A stretch of DNA of 64,000 bases, from contig NZ_VLLF01000001.1 in the NCBI RefSeq assembly GCF_007830545.1, forward strand, positions 310,001 through 374,000, given 5' to 3'. The notes below the pieces were generated by a model that saw nothing but the letters and a program-made list of their open reading frames with translations, ran no database searches and was not told the origin of the DNA. The DNA comes from Roseibium hamelinense (lineage in GTDB: Bacteria; Pseudomonadota; Alphaproteobacteria; Rhizobiales; Stappiaceae). Of this stretch, positions 1 through 8,303 are shown one piece after another. The translations under genes and the position numbers were made by a program. The stretch's first letter is position 1, and each line of letters starts with the position of its first letter.

Positions 1-1
1 T

Positions 2-484
2 GCAAATATTTCGCTGGTTGCGGCCACCCTCGACTATAGCAGCACCGGCGGCGGTGTCCTGTCCTATGCAAACGGCATTCGGGGCGGATTCACTATTGCC
101 AACGGCGTCGAAATCGAAAACGCCACCGGCGGTTCCGGGTTTGATATTCTGCAAGGCAATGCACTTGCAAATGTCCTCGACGGTTCCGGCGGCAACGACA
201 TTTTGAATGGCGGGCTGGGCAACGACCTGCTGCTCGGCGGGGCGGGAAGCGACCGGTTCGACTTCTCCAACGCGGGCGATATCGACGTCATCGCCGATTT
301 CGAGGACACACTCGATATTATTCAGATCCTGTCCGGCTCAAATGGCTTTGGGGCGACTGGGTTTGCGGACCTCAGCCTCAGCGAAACGGGTAGCGATGTG
401 CTTGTCGAATACGCGGGAAGTCAGATCGTTATTCAGGGAACCAGTCTTGCCTCGATCGGCAGCGATGATTTCGTGTTCGTCTAA
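2..484 (+). CDS. Serralysin-like RTX protein, C-terminal part (5' end outside window)
   Basis: The reading frame is open from base 2 to the stop at 482-484, so only the last 160 residues are present. The visible part starts with a block typical of the M10 serralysin C-terminal region (FTIANGVEIENATGGSG, then DILQGNALANVLDG). RTX nonapeptides of the GGxGxDxL type follow (GSGGNDIL, GGLGNDLL, GGAGSDRF), and it ends in a C-terminal segment finishing in DDFVFV. Proteins of this kind bind calcium through the repeats and are exported by type I secretion using an uncleaved C-terminal signal. The catalytic domain lies upstream of the window, so assignment to the metalloprotease family is an inference from the tail alone. 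Confidence 0.75.
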   Translation, partial: ANISLVAATLDYSSTGGGVLSYANGIRGGFTIANGVEIENATGGSGFDILQGNALANVLDGSGGNDILNGGLGNDLLLGGAGSDRFDFSNAGDIDVIADFEDTLDIIQILSGSNGFGATGFADLSLSETGSDVLVEYAGSQIVIQGTSLASIGSDDFVFV

Positions 485-685
485 GCCTGAACTGCGATAG
501 TTCCATGACAAATGCATATCGCATCTGCCACCTCGGCCGGTGCGAAATGTTCAGGAATTGGAGTAGAGGATGATGCGCCAGTTTTGCTCTGGCATTGCCG
601 CGAGGGCCGCCGAGCCTGTGGCGGCCAAACGGGTCACACAGGTTGCACCGTAATCGCATGCAAGAACTTTTAAGGTATAAAAAGA

Positions 686-761
686 TGGCTCCCTGAGCAG
701 GACTCGAACCTGCGACCCAGCGATTAACAGTCGCTTGCTCTACCAACTGAGCTATCAGGGA
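686..761 (-). tRNA. tRNA-Asn (anticodon GTT)
   Basis: On the minus strand a complete cloverleaf can be folded. It has a 7-bp acceptor stem TCCCTGA/TCAGGGA, a D-arm GCTC...GAGC, anticodon stem AGCGA/TCGCT with loop CTGTTAA (anticodon GTT), the T-arm motif GGTTCGAGTCC, discriminator G and an encoded CCA. Length is 76 nt. It reads AAC/AAU. Confidence 0.97.
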
Positions 762-1062
762 TCAGCACATCGCGGGGTGGGCAAGTCGTCCGCCCCGTTG
801 GTGAGGATGCGTATATCAAACGCTTTGCCGGTTTGCCAAGTCCCAAATTGTGTTTTTTTGTTCAGCTTCGTTCATGACCCATCGGCATGTGGAAAACCGT
901 CGAAGTTTCAGTAATCTAGGCTGTAGACGGCTTTGTGTTTTGAGCGGGTTTGGGCAGCTTTTGCAGGTATGAATGCAAAATTTGTCGAGTTCTTCCCACG
1001 GCTTCGGCCGCCCGCTTGGTTGCGATCGCCGCTTGTGCCCTTGAAGAAGACCCGATAGGACT
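762..1062. other. Intergenic region between tRNA-Asn and the B12 riboswitch
   Basis: About 300 bases without a supportable gene. It should contain the tRNA-Asn promoter (reading left) and the promoter of the cobalamin operon (reading right). I did not find a convincing -35/-10 pair. A long open frame runs through here on the minus strand into cobU, but its composition is that of a shadow frame. Confidence 0.5.
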
Positions 1063-1252
1063 TGTGACATCACGGTTTCCAAGACCGCTGCAGGCTTGGG
1101 ATCAAACGGGAATTCGGTGCGGGGCAAAGTGTATTGCGCCCCTATGCCGAAGCTGCCCCCGCAACTGTGAGCGGCGAGCTGGCACGCGCGTCCACTGGGA
1201 TCTTCCCGGGAAGGAGCGTGTCCGCAATAACCCGCGAGCCAGGAGACCGGCC
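1063..1252 (+). promoter_or_regulatory. Cobalamin (AdoCbl) riboswitch
   Basis: The conserved core elements appear in order. GGGAATTCGGTGCGG lies near 1107-1121, GCCCCCGCAACTGTGAGCGG near 1154-1173, and the B12 box GAGCCAGGAGACCGGCC at 1236-1252. Between them are pairable segments for the peripheral stems. It sits about 120 nt upstream of cobU and faces the cob operon, as expected for feedback repression by adenosylcobalamin. The 5' boundary is approximate. Confidence 0.93.
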
Positions 1253-1305
1253 GTGATGGATTTGAAACTGCCAAAGCTGTCGGGTGGACGGCACTAGGTG
1301 AGGAT

Positions 1306-1377
1306 ATGAGCGCATTCTGTTCCGGCAATCCGCCGCCATTCGCCCAACCGGGCAATCCCGGCGGGATGCCATGTTGA
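1306..1377 (+). CDS. Possible 23-residue leader ORF coupled to cobU
   Basis: A short open frame starts with ATG at 1306, preceded by GTGAGG at about 5 nt. It encodes MSAFCSGNPPPFAQPGNPGG plus three residues and stops with TGA at 1375-1377, overlapping the cobU start (ATGTTGA). The cobU ATG itself has only the weak GGCGGG just upstream, so translational coupling is plausible. The sequence is rich in Pro and Gly and could be fortuitous. No function is known. Confidence 0.3.
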   Translation: MSAFCSGNPPPFAQPGNPGGMPC

Positions 1378-1913
1378 AGAACCCCGGCACATTGGTGATT
1401 GGCGGCGCCCGTTCCGGAAAAAGCCGGTTTGCTGAACACCTGATTGTCAGTTCCGGCTTGCCGCGCACCTACATCGCCACCAGCACGCCATTTGACGACG
1501 AGATGACGGCGCGCATCGCCAAGCACCGCCGGGAACGCGGCCGCTGGTGGGCCACAATCGAAGAGCCCCTCGATATTGCATCCGTGATTTTCCGCGAAAC
1601 GGGGCCGGAAAAAGCCGTTTTGGTCGATTGCCTGACGCTGTGGCTCAACAATCTGATCTTTTATGAAAAGGATATCGCGGCCGAAACGCTCCGCCTGTGC
1701 GAGCTTGTAAAGGATCTCAGGGGACCTTGCGTTTTTGTGTCGAATGAGGTGGGGCTGGGCATTGTGCCGGAAAACCGCCTGTCCCGGTCGTTCCGGGATG
1801 CGCAAGGCCGTCTCAACCAGGATATCGGCGAGGCTTGCGGCAAGGTCGTCTTTGTTGCCGCGGGTCAGCCTATGCTTCTCAAGCCACGTCAAGAACCGGA
1901 AATAACATTATGA
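1371..1913 (+). CDS. cobU: Bifunctional adenosylcobinamide kinase / adenosylcobinamide-phosphate guanylyltransferase
   Basis: 180 residues, the usual size for CobU/CobP. A P-loop GGARSGKS sits at residues 11-18. IAKHRRERG around residues 50-58 carries the histidine likely to be guanylylated (H53). VDCLTLWLNNL at 86-96 and a downstream SNEVGLGIVPEN motif are family signatures. The enzyme phosphorylates adenosylcobinamide and transfers GMP to give AdoCbi-GDP during nucleotide-loop assembly. It is the first gene after the B12 riboswitch. Its stop codon overlaps the cobW start by 4 nt (ATGA), so the two are probably translated together. In this pathway the gene is also called cobP. Confidence 0.95.
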   Translation: MLKNPGTLVIGGARSGKSRFAEHLIVSSGLPRTYIATSTPFDDEMTARIAKHRRERGRWWATIEEPLDIASVIFRETGPEKAVLVDCLTLWLNNLIFYEKDIAAETLRLCELVKDLRGPCVFVSNEVGLGIVPENRLSRSFRDAQGRLNQDIGEACGKVVFVAAGQPMLLKPRQEPEITL

Positions 1914-3004
1914 AAACAGGACAAAAAATCCCAGCGACTATCATCACCGGATTTCTTGGTGCGGGCAAAACAACCCTGATCCGGAACTTGCTGCAAAATG
2001 CAGACGGCAAGCGGATTGCCCTGATCGTCAATGAGTTCGGCGACATGGGATTTGACGGATCGCTCGTCAACGGCTGCGTCGATCCGGGATGCGCCGCTGA
2101 GGAAGTGGTGGAGCTGACAAATGGTTGCATCTGCTGCACTGTCGCCGATGACTTCCTGCCGACTATGGAGATGCTGCTGGCGCGGGAAGCGCCGCCGGAG
2201 CATATCGTCATCGAAACATCGGGGCTTGCCCTGCCGCAACCCCTGGTTCGGGCGTTTTCATGGCCGAGCGTAAAACCGAAAGTCACGGTTGACGGTGTGG
2301 TGACCGTGCTGGACGCTGCCGCGCTTGCCGAAGGCCGTGTCGCGCTGGATGAGGCCGCGCTTGAAGCGCAGCGGGCCGCAGACGAAGCGCTGGATCACGA
2401 AAGCCCCGTGGAGGAACTGTTTCACGACCAGCTGAAATGCGCCGATCTGGTGGTGCTCAACAAGGCGGACCTTGTGTCCGCAGATGCGTTGGCCGAAGTG
2501 CAGGCCCGGATCGCCAAAGACCTGCGGGCCAACGTTCATATCGTCTCATCGGAAAAGGGCAGCCTGCCAATTGCGGTCCTTCTGGGCCGGGGAGCCGCAG
2601 CCGAAGATGATATGGCCGCGCGCCACGAGCACCATCATCACCATCATGACGAACACGACGACCATCATGAAGAGGATGATGACGAGCATCACCACCATGA
2701 TCACCACCACCATGACGACTTCGAAAGCCATGTCATGACAGTTCCGGCGTTTTCCAGCCTCAAGGATGCGGAGGCACGGGTGCTTGAGGCCATGGGGCAA
2801 AAAGGCGTGTTGCGGATCAAGGGCGCCGTCGCGATTTCGGGCAAGGCCGCGCCGGCCATGGTTCAGGCGGTGGGGCCACGGGTCGAGACCTGGTTTGCCG
2901 CGGGCGCAGAACGTGCGGGCCGGCTGGTGGTCATTGGCCTGAAGGGACTTGACCTGGACGCGGTGTCCAGCCAGCTCGGACTGATCGGCGAGGCGGCAGA
3001 ATAA
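1910..3004 (+). CDS. cobW: CobW-family GTPase / metallochaperone
   Basis: 364 residues when started at the ATG overlapping the cobU stop. A longer in-frame extension inside cobU is less likely. It is a G3E GTPase: Walker A GFLGAGKTT at residues 14-22, the metal-binding CxCC motif at C73-C76, a NKAD guanine-specificity motif near residue 190, and a C-terminal CobW domain. A stretch of about 35 residues of nearly only His, Asp and Glu (roughly residues 240-275, DNA 2625-2720) separates the GTPase and C-terminal domains. CobW proteins are linked to cobalt handling for CobNST. The position directly before cobN supports cobalt delivery, which remains an inference. Confidence 0.93.
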   Translation: MKTGQKIPATIITGFLGAGKTTLIRNLLQNADGKRIALIVNEFGDMGFDGSLVNGCVDPGCAAEEVVELTNGCICCTVADDFLPTMEMLLAREAPPEHIVIETSGLALPQPLVRAFSWPSVKPKVTVDGVVTVLDAAALAEGRVALDEAALEAQRAADEALDHESPVEELFHDQLKCADLVVLNKADLVSADALAEVQARIAKDLRANVHIVSSEKGSLPIAVLLGRGAAAEDDMAARHEHHHHHHDEHDDHHEEDDDEHHHHDHHHHDDFESHVMTVPAFSSLKDAEARVLEAMGQKGVLRIKGAVAISGKAAPAMVQAVGPRVETWFAAGAERAGRLVVIGLKGLDLDAVSSQLGLIGEAAE

Positions 3005-3075
3005 CCCTCGGCACCGCTCGCCCTGTGTTTTTGCAGGGCCGGATCCAAAAATCATAACAAAAGGACCCGCAGCCG

Positions 3076-6000
3076 ATGCATATTCTCGCCAGCCAGGCCC
3101 GCCGGATTGATGACGGGGGCGACGCCGTCGACCTGGGGCAGGCGCCGGCCGACATCGTTTTTCTGTCGGCCGCCGACACGGAACTGGGCAGTCTCGCAAG
3201 CGCGCAAGGCAGCATTGAACCGGCATCGGTAAGTCTGCGCCTTGCTTCGATCATGGCGCTGCAGCACCCGTATTCCGTTGATCTGTATGCAGAACAGACG
3301 ATCGCCGGCTCGAAACTGGTGATCATCAGGCTATTGGGCGGCGCTGAATACTGGCACTACGGGTTGGAGCGGCTGGAGGAAGAAGCGCGGGCATCCGGTG
3401 TCAAGCTGGCCGTCATTCCGGGAGATGACAAATGGGACAAGGAACTGGCAAGCCGGTCCAATCTGCCCGAAGCCGAGGTGCACCGGCTCTGGCGGTATCT
3501 TGTTGAGGGTGGGGCTCAGAACTGTCGCAATTTTCTGGAGTTCGCCGGATTCCTGCTCGGTAAGACAGAAGACCCTGCGCATCCGGTGCCGCTGCCGCGT
3601 GCCGGAATTTACATGCCCGGCGCCGTGGCTCCCGATCTTGAGACCCTGAGAGCGTCCTGGACAGATCCGGCCCGTCCGGTGGCGGCCATCACCTTTTACC
3701 GCGCTCTGGTTCAGGGCGCGCAGACGCCGCCTGTCGATGCGCTGGTCCGTGCACTGGACGATGCCGGGGTCAATGCGCTGCCGGTCTTTGTCTCCAGCCT
3801 GAAAGAGTCGGAGTCTTCAGAGATTCTTGCGGGTTTATTTGAGGGCGCCGATCCTGACGTCGTGATCAACGCAACTGCTTTTGCCGTTTCAAAGGTCGGT
3901 GCTGAGCACCAGACGACCCCGCTGGATGCCCCTGGAAAGCCCGTGCTGCAAGTCGTGTTTTCCTCCTCCTCCAGGGAGGGCTGGGAAGAGAGCGATCAGG
4001 GTCTTTCCATCCGCGATCTCGCCATGCATGTGGTGCTGCCTGAAATCGACGGACGGTTGCTGACACGGGCCGTGTCCTTCAAGGAAGAAGGCACCTTTGA
4101 CGCGGCGACCCAGTCAACCCCGGTGCGCTTTGTGCCGGAGCGCGACCGAATTGCCTTTGTCGCACAGCTGGCGGCAAACTGGGCGCGGCTCGGACGAACA
4201 GCTGCGCGGGACAAAAGAATTGCGCTGATCCTGGCAAATTATCCGAACAAGGACGGGAGGTTGGCCAATGGTGTTGGTCTCGACACTCCGGCGTCGGCGG
4301 TCAAGGTGTTGGCATCGATGGCAGAGGCGGGCTACGGCACCGGACATGCTCCAGCCTCGTCCCGCGCGCTTATGGAACTGTTGGGCGCGGGGGTCACCAA
4401 TGCGCTGAGCGGGAGAGAAAACCGCGAGTCGTTTGAATCGCTTGCGCTTGAGACTTACCACACTGCTTTCAATAGGCTGCCGGTGCGGGTGCGCGCAGCT
4501 GTCCAAGACCGGTGGGGCATGCCGGAAGACGATCCGCATGTGGTGGACGGTCATTTCCGTTTGGCGCTGCACCGGTTCGGCAATCAGGTCATCGGAATAC
4601 AGCCCGCCCGCGGCTACAACATCGATCCGAAAGAGACCTATCACGATCCGGATCTGGTTCCGCCGCATCATTATTTTGCGTTTTATATCTGGCTCCGGCA
4701 GGAATTTGGGGCCCACGCGGTTGTGCATATGGGCAAGCACGGCAATCTGGAGTGGCTGCCGGGCAAGGCACTGGCGCTCTCCCAAGGCTGTTTTCCGGAA
4801 GCGGTGCTTGGGCCGGTGCCCAACATCTACCCGTTTATCGTCAACGATCCGGGTGAGGGCGCTCAGGCGAAGCGCCGGACCTCCGCCGTGATTGTGGATC
4901 ATTTGACGCCTCCTTTGACAAGAGCTGAAAGCCATGGGGTGGCGGAAGAGCTTGAGACGCTGCTCGATGAATATTACCTCGCCAGCGGGGTCGATCCCCG
5001 GCGCCTGAAAGCCTTGACCCGCGATATCCTGGATGTTGCCGCGCGCCATGGTCTCGACAGGGACATTGGCATCACGGATGACATGGACGAGGAGACGCGC
5101 CTTGCCCGGCTCGATGCGCATCTGTGCGATTTGAAAGAGCTGCAAATCCGTGACGGGCTGCACATTTTGGGTGAAAGCCCGTCCGGCGGCCTGTTGCGCG
5201 ACCTGGTGATCGCCTTGACGCGGGTGCCACGGGGCAAGCAAGCAGAGGATGAAAGCCTTTTGCGGGCCCTTGCGCGGGATTTTGGACTTGACTGCTTCGA
5301 CCCGCTGACTTGCGATTTTGCCGCTGCCTGGGCCGGGCCGCGTCCTCCGGCATTGCATGAGATATCGGAGGCTCCATGGCGGTCCTGCGGCGACACGGTG
5401 GAGCGCTTGGAACTGTTTGCACAGCAGCTCCTGGACCAAGAAACGCTTCCGGACGATTTTGAAGCGACACACGCGGTGCTGCACGAGATCCGGACACGGA
5501 TCGAGCCAAGTGTCACCGGCTCCGGGGATGCTGAAATCCGGGCCGTGCTGAATGCCCTTTCCGGAGCTTTTGTGCCGCCGGGGCCGTCCGGGGCGCCGTC
5601 GCGCGGACGACCTGACGTCTTGCCGACCGGGCGGAACTTTTACTCAGTGGATGTGCGCGCCGTGCCCACTGAAACCGCGTGGAGGCTCGGCCAGCAATCG
5701 GCTGCGCTGGTCGCGGAGCGCTATTTTCAGGAGGAGGGCGAGTGGCCCTCCGCACTTGTGCTCACCTGTTGGGGCACGGCGAACATGCGCACCGGCGGCG
5801 ATGATATTGCGCAGGCGCTGGCCATGATTGGTGTACGTCCGGTCTGGGAGGCGGGATCTGGCCGCGTAACCGGATTTGAGGTGATGAGCCTTTCGGAGCT
5901 GCAACGCCCGCGGATTGACGTCACTCTGCGGGTTTCCGGGTTCTTCCGCGATGCGTTCCCCCATCAGATTGATCTGTTCGACAGTGCTGTGCGGGCGGTC

Positions 6001-6831
6001 GCCAAGCTCGATGAGCGGGCGGAGGCCAACCCGATTGCGGCCCGGGTGCTGAAAGACCGGATGAGCTTCGAAGCGGAAGGGCTTGATGCCGATGAGTCAG
6101 CCTTTCGGGCCGGGTTCCGGGTGTTCGGTTCCAAGCCAGGCGCCTACGGTGCCGGTCTGCAGGCGCTGATTGATGAAGGCATCTGGAGCGAGCGCAGCGA
6201 TTTCGCAGATGCCTTTGTCGAATGGGGAGGCTACGCCTATGGTGGAGGGGCGGCTGGAAAGGCGGCGAAGAGTGATCTGAAAACCCGCCTGTCCGGTGTC
6301 GATGCGGTGCTGCACAATCAGGACAACCGGGAACACGATCTTCTCGACAGTGACGATTACTATCAGTTCGAAGGGGGGCTGGCAGCCAGCGTCGAAGCGC
6401 TGAAGGGTGCGGCGCCGAAAGTCTATCACAACGACCATTCGCGTCCCGAGCGCCCGGTTGTGCGCAGTCTTTCAGAAGAAATCGGCCGTGTGGTGCGCGG
6501 GCGTGCCGCCAATCCGAAGTGGATCAAAGGCGTGATGCGCCACGGTTATAAAGGCGCGTTCGAGATTGCCGCAACGCTGGACTATCTGTTTGCCTTTGCT
6601 GCAACGACGCGGGCGGTTGGTGACCATCACTTCGATCAGTTGTTTGAAGCTTATATCGAAAACGCCGAGGTGCGGGATTTCCTGTTAGACGCCAATCCTG
6701 CAGCCTACGGTGAGATACTGGCGCGATTCAACGAGGCCATCCGGCGGGACTTGTGGACCCCGAGACGCAACTCGACCCACGCGCAACTGGCCGACTTCAA
6801 GACAGTCTTGACCGAGGAAACACGCAAATGA
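3076..6831 (+). CDS. cobN: Cobaltochelatase subunit CobN
   Basis: 1251 residues, the normal size for the large subunit of the aerobic-pathway cobaltochelatase. Conserved segments include HMGKHGNLEWLPGKALALSQ (around residues 550-570), IYPFIVNDPGEGAQAKRR and the C-terminal GAYGAGLQALIDEG and WGGYAYGGG blocks. Together with CobS and CobT, which are not in this window, it inserts cobalt into hydrogenobyrinate a,c-diamide using ATP. It lies 71 nt after cobW and its stop overlaps the cobO start by 4 nt (ATGA). No internal break is visible. Confidence 0.97.
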   Translation: MHILASQARRIDDGGDAVDLGQAPADIVFLSAADTELGSLASAQGSIEPASVSLRLASIMALQHPYSVDLYAEQTIAGSKLVIIRLLGGAEYWHYGLERLEEEARASGVKLAVIPGDDKWDKELASRSNLPEAEVHRLWRYLVEGGAQNCRNFLEFAGFLLGKTEDPAHPVPLPRAGIYMPGAVAPDLETLRASWTDPARPVAAITFYRALVQGAQTPPVDALVRALDDAGVNALPVFVSSLKESESSEILAGLFEGADPDVVINATAFAVSKVGAEHQTTPLDAPGKPVLQVVFSSSSREGWEESDQGLSIRDLAMHVVLPEIDGRLLTRAVSFKEEGTFDAATQSTPVRFVPERDRIAFVAQLAANWARLGRTAARDKRIALILANYPNKDGRLANGVGLDTPASAVKVLASMAEAGYGTGHAPASSRALMELLGAGVTNALSGRENRESFESLALETYHTAFNRLPVRVRAAVQDRWGMPEDDPHVVDGHFRLALHRFGNQVIGIQPARGYNIDPKETYHDPDLVPPHHYFAFYIWLRQEFGAHAVVHMGKHGNLEWLPGKALALSQGCFPEAVLGPVPNIYPFIVNDPGEGAQAKRRTSAVIVDHLTPPLTRAESHGVAEELETLLDEYYLASGVDPRRLKALTRDILDVAARHGLDRDIGITDDMDEETRLARLDAHLCDLKELQIRDGLHILGESPSGGLLRDLVIALTRVPRGKQAEDESLLRALARDFGLDCFDPLTCDFAAAWAGPRPPALHEISEAPWRSCGDTVERLELFAQQLLDQETLPDDFEATHAVLHEIRTRIEPSVTGSGDAEIRAVLNALSGAFVPPGPSGAPSRGRPDVLPTGRNFYSVDVRAVPTETAWRLGQQSAALVAERYFQEEGEWPSALVLTCWGTANMRTGGDDIAQALAMIGVRPVWEAGSGRVTGFEVMSLSELQRPRIDVTLRVSGFFRDAFPHQIDLFDSAVRAVAKLDERAEANPIAARVLKDRMSFEAEGLDADESAFRAGFRVFGSKPGAYGAGLQALIDEGIWSERSDFADAFVEWGGYAYGGGAAGKAAKSDLKTRLSGVDAVLHNQDNREHDLLDSDDYYQFEGGLAASVEALKGAAPKVYHNDHSRPERPVVRSLSEEIGRVVRGRAANPKWIKGVMRHGYKGAFEIAATLDYLFAFAATTRAVGDHHFDQLFEAYIENAEVRDFLLDANPAAYGEILARFNEAIRRDLWTPRRNSTHAQLADFKTVLTEETRK

Positions 6832-7463
6832 ATGACAAAAAAACGGACAGCCTGAGCGAAGACGAGCTGAACGAGCGTCATGCGGAGAAAATGCGCAAGA
6901 AGAAGGCCGCACGCGACAAGATCATGGCCACCAAAACCATCGAAAAGGGCCTGATCATCGTCAACACCGGGAAGGGGAAGGGCAAGTCGACCGCGGGCTT
7001 TGGCATCATCTTCCGCTCGCTCGGGCATGGCCACAAGGTCGGCGTTGTACAGTTTGTCAAGGGACGGATCGACACTGGCGAGCGCTTGGCGCTGCAAAGG
7101 TTTGACGATCTCGTCACCATCAAGCGCATGGGTGAGGGCTTTACATGGGAAACGCAGGACCGGCAGCGCGACATTGACGCAGCGCGTCAGGCCTGGGACG
7201 CTGCCAAGGAAATGATCACCTCGGGCGAGTGCCGGATGGTCCTGTGCGACGAGCTGAACATCGTCTTGCGCTATGATTACCTGCCGATCGAGGAAGTGGT
7301 CGACTTTTTGAAAAATGAAAAACCCGAGGACGTTCACGTCGTCATCACCGGGCGCAACGCCAAGGACGAGCTGATCGAGGTCGCGGATCTGGTCACCGAC
7401 ATGACGCAGGTCAAACATCCGTTCCGGTCCGGCGTAAAGCCGCAGGAAGGGGTTGAATTTTAG
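6828..7463 (+). CDS. cobO: Cob(I)yrinic acid a,c-diamide adenosyltransferase (CobO/CobA type)
   Basis: 211 residues from the ATG that overlaps the cobN stop. The P-loop region NTGKGKGKSTAGFG is at residues 46-59, followed by the CobO blocks QFVKGRIDTGE, LCDELNIVLRYDYL and HVVITGRNAKDELIEVADLVTDM. The N-terminal 35 residues are charged, as is usual in this family. The enzyme attaches the 5'-deoxyadenosyl group to the reduced corrinoid. Neighbouring cobN and the 4-nt overlap suggest translational coupling in the riboswitch-controlled operon. Confidence 0.96.
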   Translation: MNDKKTDSLSEDELNERHAEKMRKKKAARDKIMATKTIEKGLIIVNTGKGKGKSTAGFGIIFRSLGHGHKVGVVQFVKGRIDTGERLALQRFDDLVTIKRMGEGFTWETQDRQRDIDAARQAWDAAKEMITSGECRMVLCDELNIVLRYDYLPIEEVVDFLKNEKPEDVHVVITGRNAKDELIEVADLVTDMTQVKHPFRSGVKPQEGVEF

Positions 7464-7516
7464 CCGCAACCTGGTGACGTGACCGGAAACGCTGCCCTCT
7501 GTATCTCAGGCCTGCA

Positions 7517-8011
7517 ATGTTGGAACCCTTTGAAATCAAACTGGCGCGCCAGCAGCAGGCTTCTGAAATCGCCTTGCTATTGCGCCGTTCGATCATTGAA
7601 TTGTGTACGCGTGATCATCGCGGCGACGCCGAAAGCTATTTGCCATGGGTGCAAAACAAGACACCTGAAAACGTAAAGGCTTGGATCGCAAAAGAGGGTG
7701 CCTTTTTGACCGCCGAAACTTCACAGGGGACTGTTTTGGGTGTCGCGATGGCCAGCCAGGCAGGAGAAGTGCTGCTGAACTATGTGCTGCCGGAGGCCCG
7801 TTTTCGCGGGGTGAGCCGTGCCCTGATGGCGGAATTGGAAGGCTATCTCAGAGCCAGCTGCGGTGCCGGGCATGTCTACTTGACAAGCTCCCGGACAGCG
7901 GAGCGGTTCTACAGGTCGCTTGGATATACCGTTTACGGCGAAGCCGTTATCCGCAAAAACATGACTTTCCGCAGGTTTAGGAAGAGGATTTCGCATGCCC
8001 AAGCTGTTTGA
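7517..8011 (+). CDS. GNAT-family N-acetyltransferase
   Basis: 164 residues with the GNAT fold pattern. A core strand LNYVLPEARFRGVSRALMAELEGY gives the acetyl-CoA loop (R/Q-x-x-G-x-G/A equivalent RFRGVS), and a late AERFYRSLGYTVYGEA segment is typical of motif B. The substrate cannot be told from the sequence. The gene sits between cobO and cobQ with a 17-nt overlap to the following small membrane-protein gene. It is therefore probably cotranscribed with the cob operon, but no known cobalamin step needs an acetyltransferase. Confidence 0.85.
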   Translation: MLEPFEIKLARQQQASEIALLLRRSIIELCTRDHRGDAESYLPWVQNKTPENVKAWIAKEGAFLTAETSQGTVLGVAMASQAGEVLLNYVLPEARFRGVSRALMAELEGYLRASCGAGHVYLTSSRTAERFYRSLGYTVYGEAVIRKNMTFRRFRKRISHAQAV

Positions 8012-8303
8012 CGGAACACTCAGAGTAGCCTCGCAGGATCATGCGGAGCTTGTCCGGCGGTATGAGCTTTACCGGACAATCGTTGAGTTTCTCGCAGCCC
8101 TGACATTTGTGATTGGCAGCGTGTTCTTCTTCTACGACAGTCTGATTTACGCCGGGACCTGGTTCTTTTTGATCGGCTCGATCCTTTTCGCGGTCCGGCC
8201 AACCATCCGGTTGCTGCTCGAGTTGCATTTGGCGCACCTGCCGGTCCCCAAGGAGTTCCGGCCTTATGGTGCCGAACCCGTCGCATCCAACTCCAAGGCA
8301 TGA
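7995..8303 (+). CDS. YrhK-like small membrane protein
   Basis: 102 residues with two hydrophobic segments, at about 31-50 ([19 protein letters not shown]) and 55-72 ([16 protein letters not shown]). A conserved polar stretch [16 protein letters not shown] follows. This pattern resembles the YrhK domain, whose function is unknown. The start at 7995 overlaps the end of the GNAT gene, and the stop overlaps the cobQ start by 4 nt (ATGA). It is thus embedded in the cob operon. A role in corrinoid or cobalt transport would be guesswork. Confidence 0.8.
   Translation: MPKLFDGTLRVASQDHAELVRRYELYRTIVEFLAALTFVIGSVFFFYDSLIYAGTWFFLIGSILFAVRPTIRLLLELHLAHLPVPKEFRPYGAEPVASNSKA

Noticed and set aside
816..1892. 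Long minus-strand open frame (358 codons) across the riboswitch and cobU
   Set aside because: It lies opposite a clear riboswitch and cobU, has low-complexity Pro/Arg-rich text and no recognisable domain. It is a high-GC shadow frame.
4114..5484. Minus-strand open frame opposite cobN
   Set aside because: cobN is complete and well conserved in the other strand, and the frame shows shadow composition.
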